A stretch of 64,000 nucleotides of DNA from an uncultured Porphyromonadaceae bacterium (GCA_945873625.1 CAMCDS010000002.1:85354-149353), one strand, 5' to 3'. Numbered from the stretch's first letter, positions 8,425-17,096 are shown. Translations and numbers: made by a program. The notes: generated by a model not told the origin, from the sequence alone.

Positions 8425-8988
8425 TCAGTCGCTCTCCGTTTCGCGCCGGTGTATGCGCCGCCGGTTGTCGTTCATCTGCATCAGTCCGTTGACCGAGTAG
8501 ACTATCAGGAAGATTCCCGTGATGATTGTAATCGCGTTCTCCACGATGCGGGGACCGAGACACACCACCACTATTCCGGCTATCAGCGTCAGCCACGGGG
8601 GCAGATAAAACCATCGGTTGGTGCCTACGAGCGAGGATGCCACCGAGGTGTAGACAATCTGCACGAGTCCGAAGAGAATCAGCAGCACCCCGAGGGTATA
8701 GACGATGTAGGCGGCGAAGAAGGCCGGCAGGCACAGAAGCACTACGCCGACAACTATCCCTGCCACGCCGAGCATCACTATGTACCAGGGTTTCTGAATC
8801 TTCGTCCCGTCCGGGTTCTTGCGGGGCACCAGTCCGTCGATGACGAGCACCAGGGAAGGAAGCACCAGCAGGATACCTACCACTATCACCATCCAGCGGA
8901 AGAGGTCGGTATGGCCCGTGAAGACGAGCAGCAAGACGCCCGTGAGCAATGCGAAAATGTAAGTGAGCAGATAAGGTTTCGCTTTCAT
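8425..8988 (-). CDS. DUF308 (HdeD-like) inner-membrane protein
   Basis: 187 residues with about six hydrophobic segments (LLTYIFALLTGVLLLVFTG, WMVIVVGILLVLPSLVLVI, YIVMLGVAGIVVGVVLLCL, YTLGVLLILFGLVQIVYTS and two more) and a basic C-terminal tail. The pattern fits the DUF308/HdeD family, whose E. coli member is linked to acid resistance; the role here is unknown. A longer overlapping frame (8405-9043) in another phase lacks membrane character and is a shadow. It directly precedes rnpB. Confidence 0.85.
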   Translation of the reverse strand: MKAKPYLLTYIFALLTGVLLLVFTGHTDLFRWMVIVVGILLVLPSLVLVIDGLVPRKNPDGTKIQKPWYIVMLGVAGIVVGVVLLCLPAFFAAYIVYTLGVLLILFGLVQIVYTSVASSLVGTNRWFYLPPWLTLIAGIVVVCLGPRIVENAITIITGIFLIVYSVNGLMQMNDNRRRIHRRETESD

Positions 8989-9139
8989 AATCCTTAATAT
9001 TAATCGGTTTATTCTTGACCGGCAGGGAAGTTGCGGCAGGCATGCACGCCGTCTCTCTGTCTTTATTAATAAGGATTAATAGAATAAAAAGGTTCTTAAA
9101 CCCTGTTCAATATCCTCACTTCGCATGATCCGCGCGAAA

Positions 9140-9802
9140 TCAGAAAGAGCCGCCGCTTCTCTCCCTTGCCCGGAGATATGCGACGATGATGTCGACGGTC
9201 TCTTCCGTCGACAGTTTCGAGGCGTCGATCGAGAGGTGGTAGTTTGAAGCCACGCCCCAATGCCGCCCAGTGTAATAGTTATAGTAACTCTCGCGTCCGG
9301 AGTCCATTTTGCGGGCGAGCTTCCGGGCCTCCTGTTCGCATGCGGCGTCTCCGCGGTCCAGAATCTGCTTCACCCTGCAGTCTTCGGGCGCATGGATGAA
9401 GATGCTCGCGAGGTTGGGAAGATGGCGGGCTATGTAGTCGGCAGTGCGCCCTACAAGCACACAAGGCCCGGCAGAGCATATACGCTCGATTACCATCGTC
9501 TGCACCTTATAGAGTGAGTCGGGCGACATCGAGCCCCACGATCCGAAGTCGTTGGTGCTGCCGTAGGCCGAGCCAAGAAAACCGGAGATGAACGACGGAC
9601 GCTTCTCATCGGCTTTCGCAATCACGGAGCTTTCGAGACCGAAGTCGCGAGCCGCTTCGGCAAGCAGGTTCTTGTCGTAGTATTTCACTCCAAGCCGCTC
9701 GGCGAGGGCCTTTCCGATACGACGTCCGCCGCAGCCGAACTGACGGCCGATAACCACTACGAATCCGGCGTCTGATTTTGCTGACTTATGCTCCAATTCC
9801 AC
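9140..9802 (-). CDS. cytidylate kinase-like family protein
   Basis: 220 residues. The N-terminus has a P-loop-like GRQFGCGGRRIGKALAERLG (about residues 19-38), then YYDKNLL, then a VGRTADYIARHLPN segment and an arginine-containing lid region (RVKQILDRGD), as in the cytidylate-kinase-2 family. The substrate is not established, and canonical cmk is a different gene. The start codon is GTG at 9802; no ATG is available, and the -7 element at 9836-9843 would leave a ~27 nt leader. Confidence 0.85.
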   Translation of the reverse strand: MELEHKSAKSDAGFVVVIGRQFGCGGRRIGKALAERLGVKYYDKNLLAEAARDFGLESSVIAKADEKRPSFISGFLGSAYGSTNDFGSWGSMSPDSLYKVQTMVIERICSAGPCVLVGRTADYIARHLPNLASIFIHAPEDCRVKQILDRGDAACEQEARKLARKMDSGRESYYNYYTGRHWGVASNYHLSIDASKLSTEETVDIIVAYLRARERSGGSF

Positions 9803-9835
9803 GTTTCGAGTTACTTATTACGTTTTTTTCAGGTG

Positions 9836-9843
9836 CAAAATTA
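9836..9843 (-). promoter_or_regulatory. -7 element for the cytidylate-kinase-like gene
   Basis: TAATTTTG on the minus strand matches TAnnTTTG. Only a weak TTTA-like -33 match is seen at the expected distance. Confidence 0.5.
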
Positions 9844-9906
9844 ACGAAAAATAACGGACTGATAAAATTTTCGGCTGAAATGTACGTCTCTTTGAGAATA
9901 AATACC

Positions 9907-9914
9907 TATTTTTG
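9907..9914 (+). promoter_or_regulatory. -7 element for the 9937 gene
   Basis: TATTTTTG matches TAnnTTTG and lies 22 nt before the ATG. No TTTG is seen at the ideal -33 distance. Confidence 0.45.
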
Positions 9915-9936
9915 CAGCATCAAACGAGAGATATTT

Positions 9937-10314
9937 ATGACAGAAGCTCTGAAAAACCTCGAAAACGATACTGACGGCATGGCAACCTACGATTATATCG
10001 TGAACCATGTCGGCACCTGCGGCGACATCATGCCGGCCCTGATCGACAATATGCTCCGCGTCGACATGACGGGGCAGTTTCTCGCCTCTTCGGCCCGCTT
10101 CCTCGCAGCCGTCGACCGTCCCACTTTCGAACCATGGCTCGCTCCACTCATCGAGGGCGCAATCGACAAAGACCGTGAACGCAAGTATATCGGGTCGCTG
10201 CTCGAAGCGCTTTGGGGCGCTGACTATCATGAAAGGGCAACCGAGCTCAAGGAGACCGACGACAACTTCCGGCGCATATACAAACGCGTCTATCCATCCG
10301 GCTCCGTCATCTGA
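9937..10314 (+). CDS. conserved hypothetical protein
   Basis: 125 residues, soluble and mostly helical, no signal peptide. I recognise no family. The sequence has a Bacteroidetes-like character (YDYIVNHVGTCGDIMPALIDNM near the start, WGADYHERATELKETDDNFRRIYKRVYP at the end). The longer open frame to 9778 covers the promoter region of the divergent kinase-like gene, so the ATG at 9937, just behind TATTTTTG, is preferred. It precedes the secreted cyclophilin by 57 nt on the same strand. Confidence 0.75.
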   Translation: MTEALKNLENDTDGMATYDYIVNHVGTCGDIMPALIDNMLRVDMTGQFLASSARFLAAVDRPTFEPWLAPLIEGAIDKDRERKYIGSLLEALWGADYHERATELKETDDNFRRIYKRVYPSGSVI

Positions 10315-10371
10315 TTGCCGCATGTTCATTCCGCGGCCAAAACGGTCCGGACAACTTCCACACTCATCTTT

Positions 10372-11367
10372 ATGAAAAAGCACCTTATCATTCTTACCGC
10401 AGCGCTGCTGACCTTCATGTCGGCCGCAGCCGCACCACAAACTCCCATATCCGCACAACAGATGAAGACGAGCACCTCCGTCAAGGCCGAACCCGCCGTG
10501 TCGGGTCCGGAGGTCGAAATCAAGACCACCATGGGCGACATCGTCATCAAGCTCTACGACGACACGCCTCTCCACCGCGACAACTTTCTGAAACTCGCGA
10601 AAGAGAATTTCTACGACTCGCTGCTGTTTCACCGCGTCATCAACAACTTCATGGTGCAGACAGGCGACCCCAAATCAAAAAATGCAGCAAAGGGCGACAT
10701 GCTCGGTGCCGGCGACCCCGGATATACAATCCCGGCCGAGATAGTCTATCCACGCCACTATAACAAATATGGCGCGCTTGCCGCAGCACGCACTGGCGAT
10801 CAGGTGAACCCCGAGCGTAGGTCGTCGGGTTCGCAGTTCTATATCGTTACCGGCAATAAATTCTCCGAGCCCCAGCTCCGACAGATGGAGTCGAGAATGC
10901 TTCAGAGCCGTCTGCAGTCGTATTTCCAGAAACTGACTCGTGAAAACTACGACCGCATCCGCACTCTTCAGGAGCAGAAAGACACGGCAGCACTCGAGCA
11001 GCTCCGTCTCGAACTCATCAGACAGACCGAGGAGAATGTGAAGCCCGAGCCTATGCCCGAAAATCTCGTGGCCGACTATACCACTGTCGGTGGCGCTCCC
11101 CATCTCGACGATCAGTACACCGTATTCGGCGAGGTAGTGAAAGGTATGGATGTAGTTGAGAAGATACAGCAGGCGGCCACCGACGGCAACGACCGTCCGC
11201 TTGAAGACATCCGCATCATCAGCACGAAAGTGCTCGGAGCGGAGCCGCAGAAGGCCGCCGACGTGAAGAAGACGTCGCCCGTGAAGCGCAGCCGCCAGGG
11301 CTCCGGCTCTTACCGCGCCACTAAACCGAAACATTCATCCACCACCAGAAAAGTGAGAAAAAGATAG
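10372..11367 (+). CDS. secreted cyclophilin-type peptidyl-prolyl isomerase
   Basis: 331 residues. A signal peptide is at 1-21 (MKKHLIILTAALLTFMSAAA). The cyclophilin fold begins VEIKTTMGDIVIKLYDDTP and carries the active-site FHRVINNFMVQTGD and GSQFYIVTG; it ends VVKGMDVVEKI. Between GSQFYIVTG and the VFGEV strand there is a charged helical insertion of ~65 residues (LRQMESRMLQSRLQ ... QTEENVKPEP). The C-terminus is strongly basic (PVKRSRQGS ... RKVRKR). It should catalyse proline cis-trans isomerisation of envelope proteins. The ATG at 10372 starts the signal peptide. Confidence 0.9.
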   Translation: MKKHLIILTAALLTFMSAAAAPQTPISAQQMKTSTSVKAEPAVSGPEVEIKTTMGDIVIKLYDDTPLHRDNFLKLAKENFYDSLLFHRVINNFMVQTGDPKSKNAAKGDMLGAGDPGYTIPAEIVYPRHYNKYGALAAARTGDQVNPERRSSGSQFYIVTGNKFSEPQLRQMESRMLQSRLQSYFQKLTRENYDRIRTLQEQKDTAALEQLRLELIRQTEENVKPEPMPENLVADYTTVGGAPHLDDQYTVFGEVVKGMDVVEKIQQAATDGNDRPLEDIRIISTKVLGAEPQKAADVKKTSPVKRSRQGSGSYRATKPKHSSTTRKVRKR

Positions 11368-11436
11368 TTTTTCGGCTCTTCCCTCCGTCGCAATGGAGCG
11401 AATATGGACGCGGAAGTTTAGTTTTAATTGTCAAAA

Positions 11437-11468
11437 TTTGTAAATAAGGAACTTTATTCCTAAATTTG
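11437..11468 (+). promoter_or_regulatory. promoter of the DUF349 gene
   Basis: TTTG at 11437-11440, 20 nt, TAAATTTG at 11461-11468: a full match to the Bacteroidetes consensus, 58 nt before the ATG. Confidence 0.75.
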
Positions 11469-11526
11469 CAGCCACTATCTGGACTAATCCGGACTCAGAG
11501 TGCGGATAATCCACAACCGATATTCT

Positions 11527-13605
11527 ATGAACGAGTTTGAAAAGATTTCTTCCGAAGAGGAGAAAGTAACCGCCCCCGTCTCAGCTTGCGACGCCGCCAC
11601 CGGCGCTAAGGCTGAAGAAACCTCAGCATCCGAAGTATGCCGTGAGAATGAGTCGCCCGCCGAGGCAATCTCAGAGGCTACCGACCGTATAAGTGAAAAC
11701 GAACAGGCTTCATGCGTGGAGACCGAATCTCCCGCCGAGGCAATCTCAGAGGCTACCGACCGAATGGGAGCGGCAGCCGGTGAGGGTGTGTGTGCAGAAG
11801 AAGAGTCGCCCGCCGAGGCAATCTCCGAAGCCACCGACCGCATCGAGGCTTCCGAGTCAGATAAAGGTAAGGAGAAGGGAACCGATTTCAAACTTTTTCA
11901 TGCCATGTCAAGAACCGAGCTGCTCGCCGCGCTTAAGGAAATCGTGGAAGCCGGCCGTCTTGACGCCTATCGTGAGGTGAACGCCATCCGCAAGGCTTAC
12001 AACGAGCGTAAGGAGGAAGAAGCCGCAAAAGAGCTCGAGGACTTCATCGAAGCAGGCAATTCACCCATGGAGTTCTCCTCCACCCCCGCCGACACCGACG
12101 AGGAGTTCTACGCGCTGGCCAACTCTTTCCGTGAGCGACGCACCGAATTTGTGGCTGCCGAGGAAAACCGCCGCAAGGAGAATCTCGCCAAGAAGAAAGA
12201 GATTGTAGAGAAGATTCTCGCTCTTACCGAAGACATCGACAATATCAATCTCCACTACCCTGAGTTCAAGCAGCTTCAGGCAGACTTCAAGGAGATAAAG
12301 GAGATTCCCGAAAGCGAAGTCAACGATATCTGGAAAAACTTCCAGGCCGCTATCGAGCAGTTCTACGACCGTCTGAAACTCAATAAAGAGCTTCGAGACC
12401 TCGATTTCAAAAAGAATCTTGAAATCAAACGTGCCCTTGTAGAGAAAGTGAAGAAACTCGAAACGCATGAAGATGTGGTTGAGGCTCTCCGCCGCCTTCA
12501 GGAGCTCCGTGAGCAGTGGCGTGAGACCGGCCCCGTAGCCAAGGAACTCAGAGACGAAATCTGGAAAGAGTTTAACAACTCGGCTTCCGTCGTATTCCGT
12601 CGCCACCAGGACTTCTTCGATGCCCGCAAGGCTTCGGAGCAGGAGGCCGAGAACGAGAAGACCGCCCTTTGCGAGAAGGCCGAGGAGATAGCCGCCCGCG
12701 AATGTTCGCGCAGCAACGAATGGGAGGCCGGCGCCACTGAGCTTAAGGAGCTTCAGGAGAAATGGAAGACAGTAGGCTTCGCCTCGCGAAAAATGAACAA
12801 TGCCCTCTTCGCCCGTTTCCGCAAGGCCTGCGATGACTTCTTCGCCAAGCGCAACGACCATTACCGCACTATGCGCGACCGCTATGAGGAAGCCATCAAG
12901 TGCAAGGAGGCTCTGATTGCCAAGACTGTGGCTCTTGCTGAAGAAGAGAACACTCAGAAGGCTATCGCCGAGGTGCTCAAGATTCAGGAAGACTGGAAGC
13001 ACGCCGGCGTGGTGCCCGTGAAACATAAAGACGCGCTCTGGAAACGTTTCCGCGAAGCGTGCGACGTCATCTTCGACCGCCGCAAGAAGGAGACCAGCGA
13101 ACAGCGTCAGGAGCAGAATGCAAACCTCCAGGCCAAGCGTGCCGTGATCGCCCGCCTCAAAGAGATTCCGAAAGACCTCGACCGTAAGGAGGGTATCGCT
13201 CTCGTGCGCGACCTTCAGAAGGAATGGCAGAACATCGGCTTCGTTCCCTTCAAGCACAAGAACGAGATTCAGGACGAATACCGCGCCATCGTTGACGAGC
13301 TCTACGACAACTTCAAGATGAAGGAACAGCGTGCCCGCATGAAGAACTTCTCGGAGCAGATTGATTCAATCGGCGGCGACGACTCGAAGCTCGGACGCGA
13401 ACGCGAGCGACTGATGCGCGACCTCGACCGCAAGCAGCAGGAGCTCAAGACATACCGCAACAACCTCGGTTTCTTCAATGTGAAATCTTCGGCCGGCAAC
13501 TCGATGCTCAAGGAGATGGAGCGCCGCACGAAGCAGATCGAAGAGGAGATCGCAACCATCCGCAAGAAAATCGAAATGGTCGATAATAAGATCGACGCCG
13601 AGTAA
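11527..13605 (+). CDS. DUF349 domain protein
   Basis: 692 residues. The N-terminal ~120 residues are acidic and low-complexity and contain three copies of ESPAEAISEATDR(I/M) at residues 42-55, 67-80 and 93-106. The rest is a long, charged, helical array of DUF349 repeats recognisable by recurrent W-K/R-x2-G segments (LQEKWKTVGFASRKMNNALFARFRKACDDFF, IQEDWKHAGVVPVKHKDALWKRFREACD, LQKEWQNIGFVPFKHKNEI). A coiled-coil C-terminus follows. Likely cytoplasmic; function unknown in Bacteroidetes. Expressed from its own consensus promoter. Confidence 0.9.
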   Translation: MNEFEKISSEEEKVTAPVSACDAATGAKAEETSASEVCRENESPAEAISEATDRISENEQASCVETESPAEAISEATDRMGAAAGEGVCAEEESPAEAISEATDRIEASESDKGKEKGTDFKLFHAMSRTELLAALKEIVEAGRLDAYREVNAIRKAYNERKEEEAAKELEDFIEAGNSPMEFSSTPADTDEEFYALANSFRERRTEFVAAEENRRKENLAKKKEIVEKILALTEDIDNINLHYPEFKQLQADFKEIKEIPESEVNDIWKNFQAAIEQFYDRLKLNKELRDLDFKKNLEIKRALVEKVKKLETHEDVVEALRRLQELREQWRETGPVAKELRDEIWKEFNNSASVVFRRHQDFFDARKASEQEAENEKTALCEKAEEIAARECSRSNEWEAGATELKELQEKWKTVGFASRKMNNALFARFRKACDDFFAKRNDHYRTMRDRYEEAIKCKEALIAKTVALAEEENTQKAIAEVLKIQEDWKHAGVVPVKHKDALWKRFREACDVIFDRRKKETSEQRQEQNANLQAKRAVIARLKEIPKDLDRKEGIALVRDLQKEWQNIGFVPFKHKNEIQDEYRAIVDELYDNFKMKEQRARMKNFSEQIDSIGGDDSKLGRERERLMRDLDRKQQELKTYRNNLGFFNVKSSAGNSMLKEMERRTKQIEEEIATIRKKIEMVDNKIDAE
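11650..11844 (+). repeat. three in-frame copies of a 42-bp coding repeat
   Basis: Copies at 11650-11691, 11725-11766 and 11803-11844 encode ESPAEAISEATDR(I/M). The first two are nearly identical at DNA level (CCCGCCGAGGCAATCTCAGA) while the third has synonymous changes. Offsets are 75 and 78 nt. Confidence 0.85.
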
Positions 13606-13642
13606 TCGGACGTAGTAGCATACCGACCTACATCATGAACCC

Positions 13643-13683
13643 GAGGGGCGCATTGAGAATCAGATATTCACACTGCGCCCCTC
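13643..13683 (+). terminator. terminator-like hairpin after the DUF349 gene
   Basis: GAGGGGCGCA (13643-13652) pairs exactly with TGCGCCCCTC (13674-13683), 21-nt loop, 37 nt after the stop codon. There is no long T run after it. Confidence 0.5.
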
Positions 13684-13694
13684 ATCCGACAGAC

Positions 13695-13726
13695 ACTACG
13701 CTGTCGCTCACCTGCGGCAGCGTAGT
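13695..13726. repeat. inverted repeat, second hairpin of the spacer
   Basis: ACTACGCTG (13695-13703) and CAGCGTAGT (13718-13726) are exact reverse complements, 11 nt after the preceding hairpin. It could be part of the same termination signal or of the 5' leader of the next gene. Confidence 0.45.
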
Positions 13727-13828
13727 TATCAGGATTCAGCCCAGTTACCATTGAAGTCGATTCAGGAGCTTCATAACCCCCAAAACCAGAGGTGAAGCCG
13801 GAGCGGCTTCGTCAAGTGATTCCACGCG

Positions 13829-15214
13829 ATGAAAGACAGAGTGAGATTCGGCAAGTACATACGTTTCGCCCTTACGTTCGGCGACTTCGTGGTGCTAAAC
13901 CTCGCTTTCCTCATATCCCTCTGGATATTGCCGGCGGGCACGGTCTTTGCGTCCAAATGGGTGTGGCTGATAGCCAATCTCGCCTTCATACCCTCGGCGA
14001 TGTTCTTCTCGGGCATTCACAACGACCGAATCATCTATGCCGACCGGGTGGTGCTCAACGCCCTCCAGAGCTCGCTCCTCTTCCTCGGGGTGTTTCTCGC
14101 TCTCCTTTATCTTTTCGACATCCCGGAGATTGGCCTTCTCACCACTTTCGTCTTCGGCACAACCCTCTTCCTGTTCCTCGCCGTATGGTGGCTGCTCTCG
14201 CGCAGGATACTCAAGCGGTTCCGCCGCATGGGATTCAACTTCAAGCGCGTGGTGATAATCGGCACCGGCCCTACCGGACAGATGGTGGCCCACGAGCTTG
14301 CAAGCGATGCGGGCTACGGCTACCGGCTCATGGGGCTCTTCGACGACGACAGCAAGGCGCTGAGCAAGATTCAGGGAGAGTTTACCGCGCCGCTGAGCGA
14401 GGTGGAGGATTTTGTAAGGCTCAATAAGATTGATATAATCTACTACACAATCTCGGGCGAAAACGACGAAACCATCCGCAGAATGATGACAGTGGCCGAC
14501 GAGGCAGGTGCCGAGTTTGTCTATGTACCGAAGTTCCACCCCGTGCTTCAGGGGCAGTTTCAGCCCTCGTCGGTAGGACTGATGCCTTCGATGACGCACA
14601 TCCTGTCGCCGCTTCATTCCATGCCCAACAAGATTGTGAAGCGTGCGCTCGACCTCTGCGTGGCAGTTCCCTTCTGCATATTCTCACCCGTAATCTTTAT
14701 CCCCATAGCGATAGCCATCAAGATGTCGTCGCCCGGGCCGGTCTTCTTCAAGCAGAAGCGCACAGGCATCTACGGACGCGACTTCGTATGCTATAAATTC
14801 CGCACCATGAGGGTCAACGCGCAGGCCGATACGCTTCAGGCTACGGCCGATGACCCAAGGAAAACCAAGCTCGGCGACTTCCTGCGGCGTTCGTCGCTCG
14901 ACGAGTTGCCTCAGTTTTTCAATGTGCTGATAGGCAATATGTCGGTGGTAGGTCCCCGCCCCCACATGATTAGCCATACCGAGGAATACAGTGCTCTTAT
15001 CGACAAATACATGGTGCGCCATGCCGTCAAGCCGGGCATCACCGGATGGGCGCAGGTGAACGGATACCGCGGAGCCACCAAACAGCTCTGGCAGATGGAG
15101 AAACGTGTGGAACACGATGTATGGTATATCCGCAACTGGAATTTCTTTCTCGATATCAAAATCATTTTCCTTACCATGTTCAACAGCGTGAGGGGTGAGA
15201 AAAACGCATACTGA
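13829..15214 (+). CDS. polyprenyl glycosylphosphotransferase (undecaprenyl-phosphate sugar-1-P transferase)
   Basis: 461 residues. Four or five N-terminal membrane helices, a nucleotide-binding-like central region (VVIIGTGPTGQMVAHELAS), then another membrane helix and the catalytic bacterial sugar transferase domain. The latter is shown by PVFFKQKRTGIYGRDFVCYKFRTM, RRSSLDELPQFFNVL and VVGPRPHMI. The enzyme moves a sugar-1-phosphate from a nucleotide sugar to undecaprenyl phosphate at the inner membrane, starting a capsule, exopolysaccharide or glycan-linked pathway. The sugar is unknown. No polysaccharide cluster surrounds it; a thiamine operon follows. Confidence 0.9.
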   Translation: MKDRVRFGKYIRFALTFGDFVVLNLAFLISLWILPAGTVFASKWVWLIANLAFIPSAMFFSGIHNDRIIYADRVVLNALQSSLLFLGVFLALLYLFDIPEIGLLTTFVFGTTLFLFLAVWWLLSRRILKRFRRMGFNFKRVVIIGTGPTGQMVAHELASDAGYGYRLMGLFDDDSKALSKIQGEFTAPLSEVEDFVRLNKIDIIYYTISGENDETIRRMMTVADEAGAEFVYVPKFHPVLQGQFQPSSVGLMPSMTHILSPLHSMPNKIVKRALDLCVAVPFCIFSPVIFIPIAIAIKMSSPGPVFFKQKRTGIYGRDFVCYKFRTMRVNAQADTLQATADDPRKTKLGDFLRRSSLDELPQFFNVLIGNMSVVGPRPHMISHTEEYSALIDKYMVRHAVKPGITGWAQVNGYRGATKQLWQMEKRVEHDVWYIRNWNFFLDIKIIFLTMFNSVRGEKNAY

Positions 15215-15258
15215 GCTATCTCATTTTAGCCGGCGGCTGCGACGCTTTTGAAAATAAT

Positions 15259-15290
15259 TTTGGAGATTTGACATAAAGTTTGTAACTTTG
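15259..15290 (+). promoter_or_regulatory. promoter of the thiamine operon
   Basis: TTTG at 15259-15262, 20 nt, TAACTTTG at 15283-15290: a full consensus match. Transcription would start near 15297, about 45 nt ahead of the riboswitch. Confidence 0.75.
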
Positions 15291-15341
15291 CATCCGAATC
15301 GGCTATGACAAAGTGCCGGTTCGCACCACACAGAACAAACC

Positions 15342-15432
15342 ATCAGGGGTGCCACGACTGTCCCGCGACAGTCTGATAAGGCTGAGATCATACCCTTCGA
15401 ACCTGATACGGATAATGCCGATACAGGGAGAT
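15342..15432 (+). promoter_or_regulatory. TPP riboswitch (THI element)
   Basis: The conserved parts appear in order: CAGGGGTGCC, a variable stem GACTGTC-CCGC-GACAGTC (15356-15373), the pyrimidine-sensing GGCTGAGA, ACCCTTCGAACCTGATACGG and ATAATGCCGATACAGGGA. It binds thiamine pyrophosphate and turns down the downstream genes. No clear terminator is seen before thiD 63 nt later, so control may be at translation initiation. Confidence 0.95.
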
Positions 15433-15494
15433 AAGTTAGAATCCGTTTTCGTCCTTGCATTCCCATTGGCCTCTGTGTGGCAGCCATTACTTGA

Positions 15495-16319
15495 ATGCCG
15501 ATGGGAAATCCCGATAATAAATACAACGTGATGCTCTCGATTGCCGGGTCCGACAGCTCGGCAGGAGCAGGTGTGCAGGCCGACATAAAGACTGCTGCTG
15601 CTCTCGACGTCTATGCCATGACCGTAATCACTTCGGTTACGGCCCAGTCCTCGCAGGGTGTGGCGGCAAAGAGCGACGTCAGCACCGAGATGATACGCCG
15701 GCAGCTGGAGGCAGTGCTCTCCGACGAAAAGCCGGCCGCAGTCAAGACCGGAATGCTTCCTACGCCCGAGATAATAGAGACAGTGGCCGACGTGTTGCGC
15801 CGTTACGGATGCCGCAACATAGTCGTTGACCCCCTGCTCATCTCCTCATCGGGTTTTCCGCTTGTCGACAGGCCGGAAGAGGCCGCCGATGCATTCCGTC
15901 GACACCTCTTCCCTATCGCCACGCTCATTACTCCCAATCTTCCCGAGGCTTCATTCCTCTCGGGACAGGATTGCCCCGACCCCGTCTCGCTTCCACGCTT
16001 GCTCAACGCGAGTGCGGTGCTTCTGAAAGGGGGACACAGCAGCGGGGATGACAGCGCCGACCTGCTGATATGCGACGGCACAATCGAGAGGTATGCCACT
16101 CCCCGCGTCAATTCACGCAACACTCACGGAACCGGCTGCGTGCTCTCAGCCGCCATAGCGTCTTTCCTCGCCCGTGGCATGGAGCTGCGCGACGCTGTCG
16201 GCGAAGCCAAAAAATTCATCTACAACGCAATCACAGAAGGAGCCTCCTATACCTTCGGAAAGGGTACGGGACCGCTCTATCTTTTTAAAACCGAATACAG
16301 AAATGATTATCAACCTTAA
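15495..16319 (+). CDS. thiD: hydroxymethylpyrimidine/phosphomethylpyrimidine kinase
   Basis: 274 residues. Ribokinase-like fold: the N-terminus has IAGSDSSAGAGVQADIKTA, the middle has VVDPLL and LITPNLPEA, and the C-terminal anion hole/catalytic motif is NTHGTGCVLSAAIA. It phosphorylates HMP to HMP-P and HMP-PP, the pyrimidine branch of thiamine synthesis. First gene behind the TPP riboswitch. The start is the ATG at 15495; an ATG two codons later is equally possible. Its last 17 nt overlap thiS. Confidence 0.93.
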   Translation: MPMGNPDNKYNVMLSIAGSDSSAGAGVQADIKTAAALDVYAMTVITSVTAQSSQGVAAKSDVSTEMIRRQLEAVLSDEKPAAVKTGMLPTPEIIETVADVLRRYGCRNIVVDPLLISSSGFPLVDRPEEAADAFRRHLFPIATLITPNLPEASFLSGQDCPDPVSLPRLLNASAVLLKGGHSSGDDSADLLICDGTIERYATPRVNSRNTHGTGCVLSAAIASFLARGMELRDAVGEAKKFIYNAITEGASYTFGKGTGPLYLFKTEYRNDYQP

Positions 16320-16506
16320 CGGTCAGCCGACCGTATTGCAGAAAAACAATGCCTCCGTCTCCGACCTTGTGAAGGAGCGTAACCTTGCGGCCGAAGGTAC
16401 GGCAGTGGCAGTAAACGGGCGCCTGTGCAAAGCCGCCGACTGGGATGCCACCACCCTGAGGGAAGGCGATGCCGTAACCATAATCAACGCGGCCTTCGGG
16501 GGATGA
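16303..16506 (+). CDS. thiS: sulfur carrier protein ThiS
   Basis: 67 residues with a ubiquitin-like beta-grasp pattern (MIINLNGQPTVLQ ... AVAVNGRLC) and the essential C-terminal Gly-Gly (NAAFGG). After activation the terminal glycine carries sulfur as a thiocarboxylate for thiazole formation by ThiG. It overlaps thiD by 17 nt and the next gene by ATGA, indicating translational coupling. No thiF-like adenylyltransferase is encoded in this operon. Confidence 0.93.
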   Translation: MIINLNGQPTVLQKNNASVSDLVKERNLAAEGTAVAVNGRLCKAADWDATTLREGDAVTIINAAFGG

Positions 16507-17093
16507 ACGGTAATTTTCTCGTCTGCGTCATCACTTCGCCCGACCCGGTAGCCAATGAGGCTGAGACAATCAGCCGACTTCTCGAATCAGGTGCGGCAGA
16601 CTATGTCCATATCCGACGCCCCGGACGTCCGGAGTCAGAAATCAGAAATCTGATTAGCCGGATACCGGTAGAACTGCATCCCCGGCTGAGGCTCCACGAC
16701 TGCTTCGCGCTCCTCTCGGAGTTTGATCTTGCCGGCGTGCAGCTTAATTCGCGCTGCGGCGAGCGACCGGTCGACGCGACCGGCGTCTCTTTCAGCTGCC
16801 ATTCGCTCGAAGAGGCCATGCTCAGGGCAGGGGAAGCGGACTATGTTACCCTCTCGCCCGTCTACGACAGCATTTCGAAGTCAGGCTACCGCTCATCATT
16901 CGCACCTGCCGGCGTGAAAGGGAAAATCCTCGCCCCAAACGTTATAGCTTTGGGAGGAGTGGTTCCGGAATCATTCCGCGAACTGCGTGATGCCGGGTTT
17001 GCCGGCGCAGCGCTGCTCGGCTACGTGTGGGATGCCGGCGTATCGGCCGATGATGCGATAGAGAAAATAATCAAGTATAAATCAATGTTATAA
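16503..17093 (+). CDS. ThiE/TenI family protein, probably TenI-like
   Basis: 196 residues of the TIM-barrel ThiE/TenI family: DYVHIRRPG, LAGVQLNSRCG, SFSCHSLEEA, DYVTLSPVYDS and IALGGVVPESF correspond to the successive phosphate- and substrate-site strands. Compared with ThiE downstream it has LHDCFAL where ThiE has an INDR-type motif, and VQLNSR where ThiE has VHLGK. That is closer to TenI, the thiazole tautomerase, than to an active thiamine-phosphate synthase. It overlaps thiS by 4 nt and precedes the true thiE by 3 nt. Assignment as TenI-like is an inference. Confidence 0.8.
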   Translation: MNGNFLVCVITSPDPVANEAETISRLLESGAADYVHIRRPGRPESEIRNLISRIPVELHPRLRLHDCFALLSEFDLAGVQLNSRCGERPVDATGVSFSCHSLEEAMLRAGEADYVTLSPVYDSISKSGYRSSFAPAGVKGKILAPNVIALGGVVPESFRELRDAGFAGAALLGYVWDAGVSADDAIEKIIKYKSML

Positions 17094-17096
17094 GCT

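Noticed and set aside
8057-8997. Overlapping frames on the + strand (8057-8500 and 8197-8997)
   Set aside because: They lie antisense to the RNase P RNA and the DUF308 gene, and their residues (strings of R, H, P) are those of reversed coding sequence.
11650-11844. Considered as a CRISPR-like direct repeat array
   Set aside because: The repeats are in frame inside a coding sequence, differ by synonymous changes and have no unique spacers of CRISPR size.
12061-13257. 398-codon frame on the - strand inside the DUF349 gene
   Set aside because: Fully antisense to a strongly supported gene; leucine/glutamate-rich shadow of codon bias.
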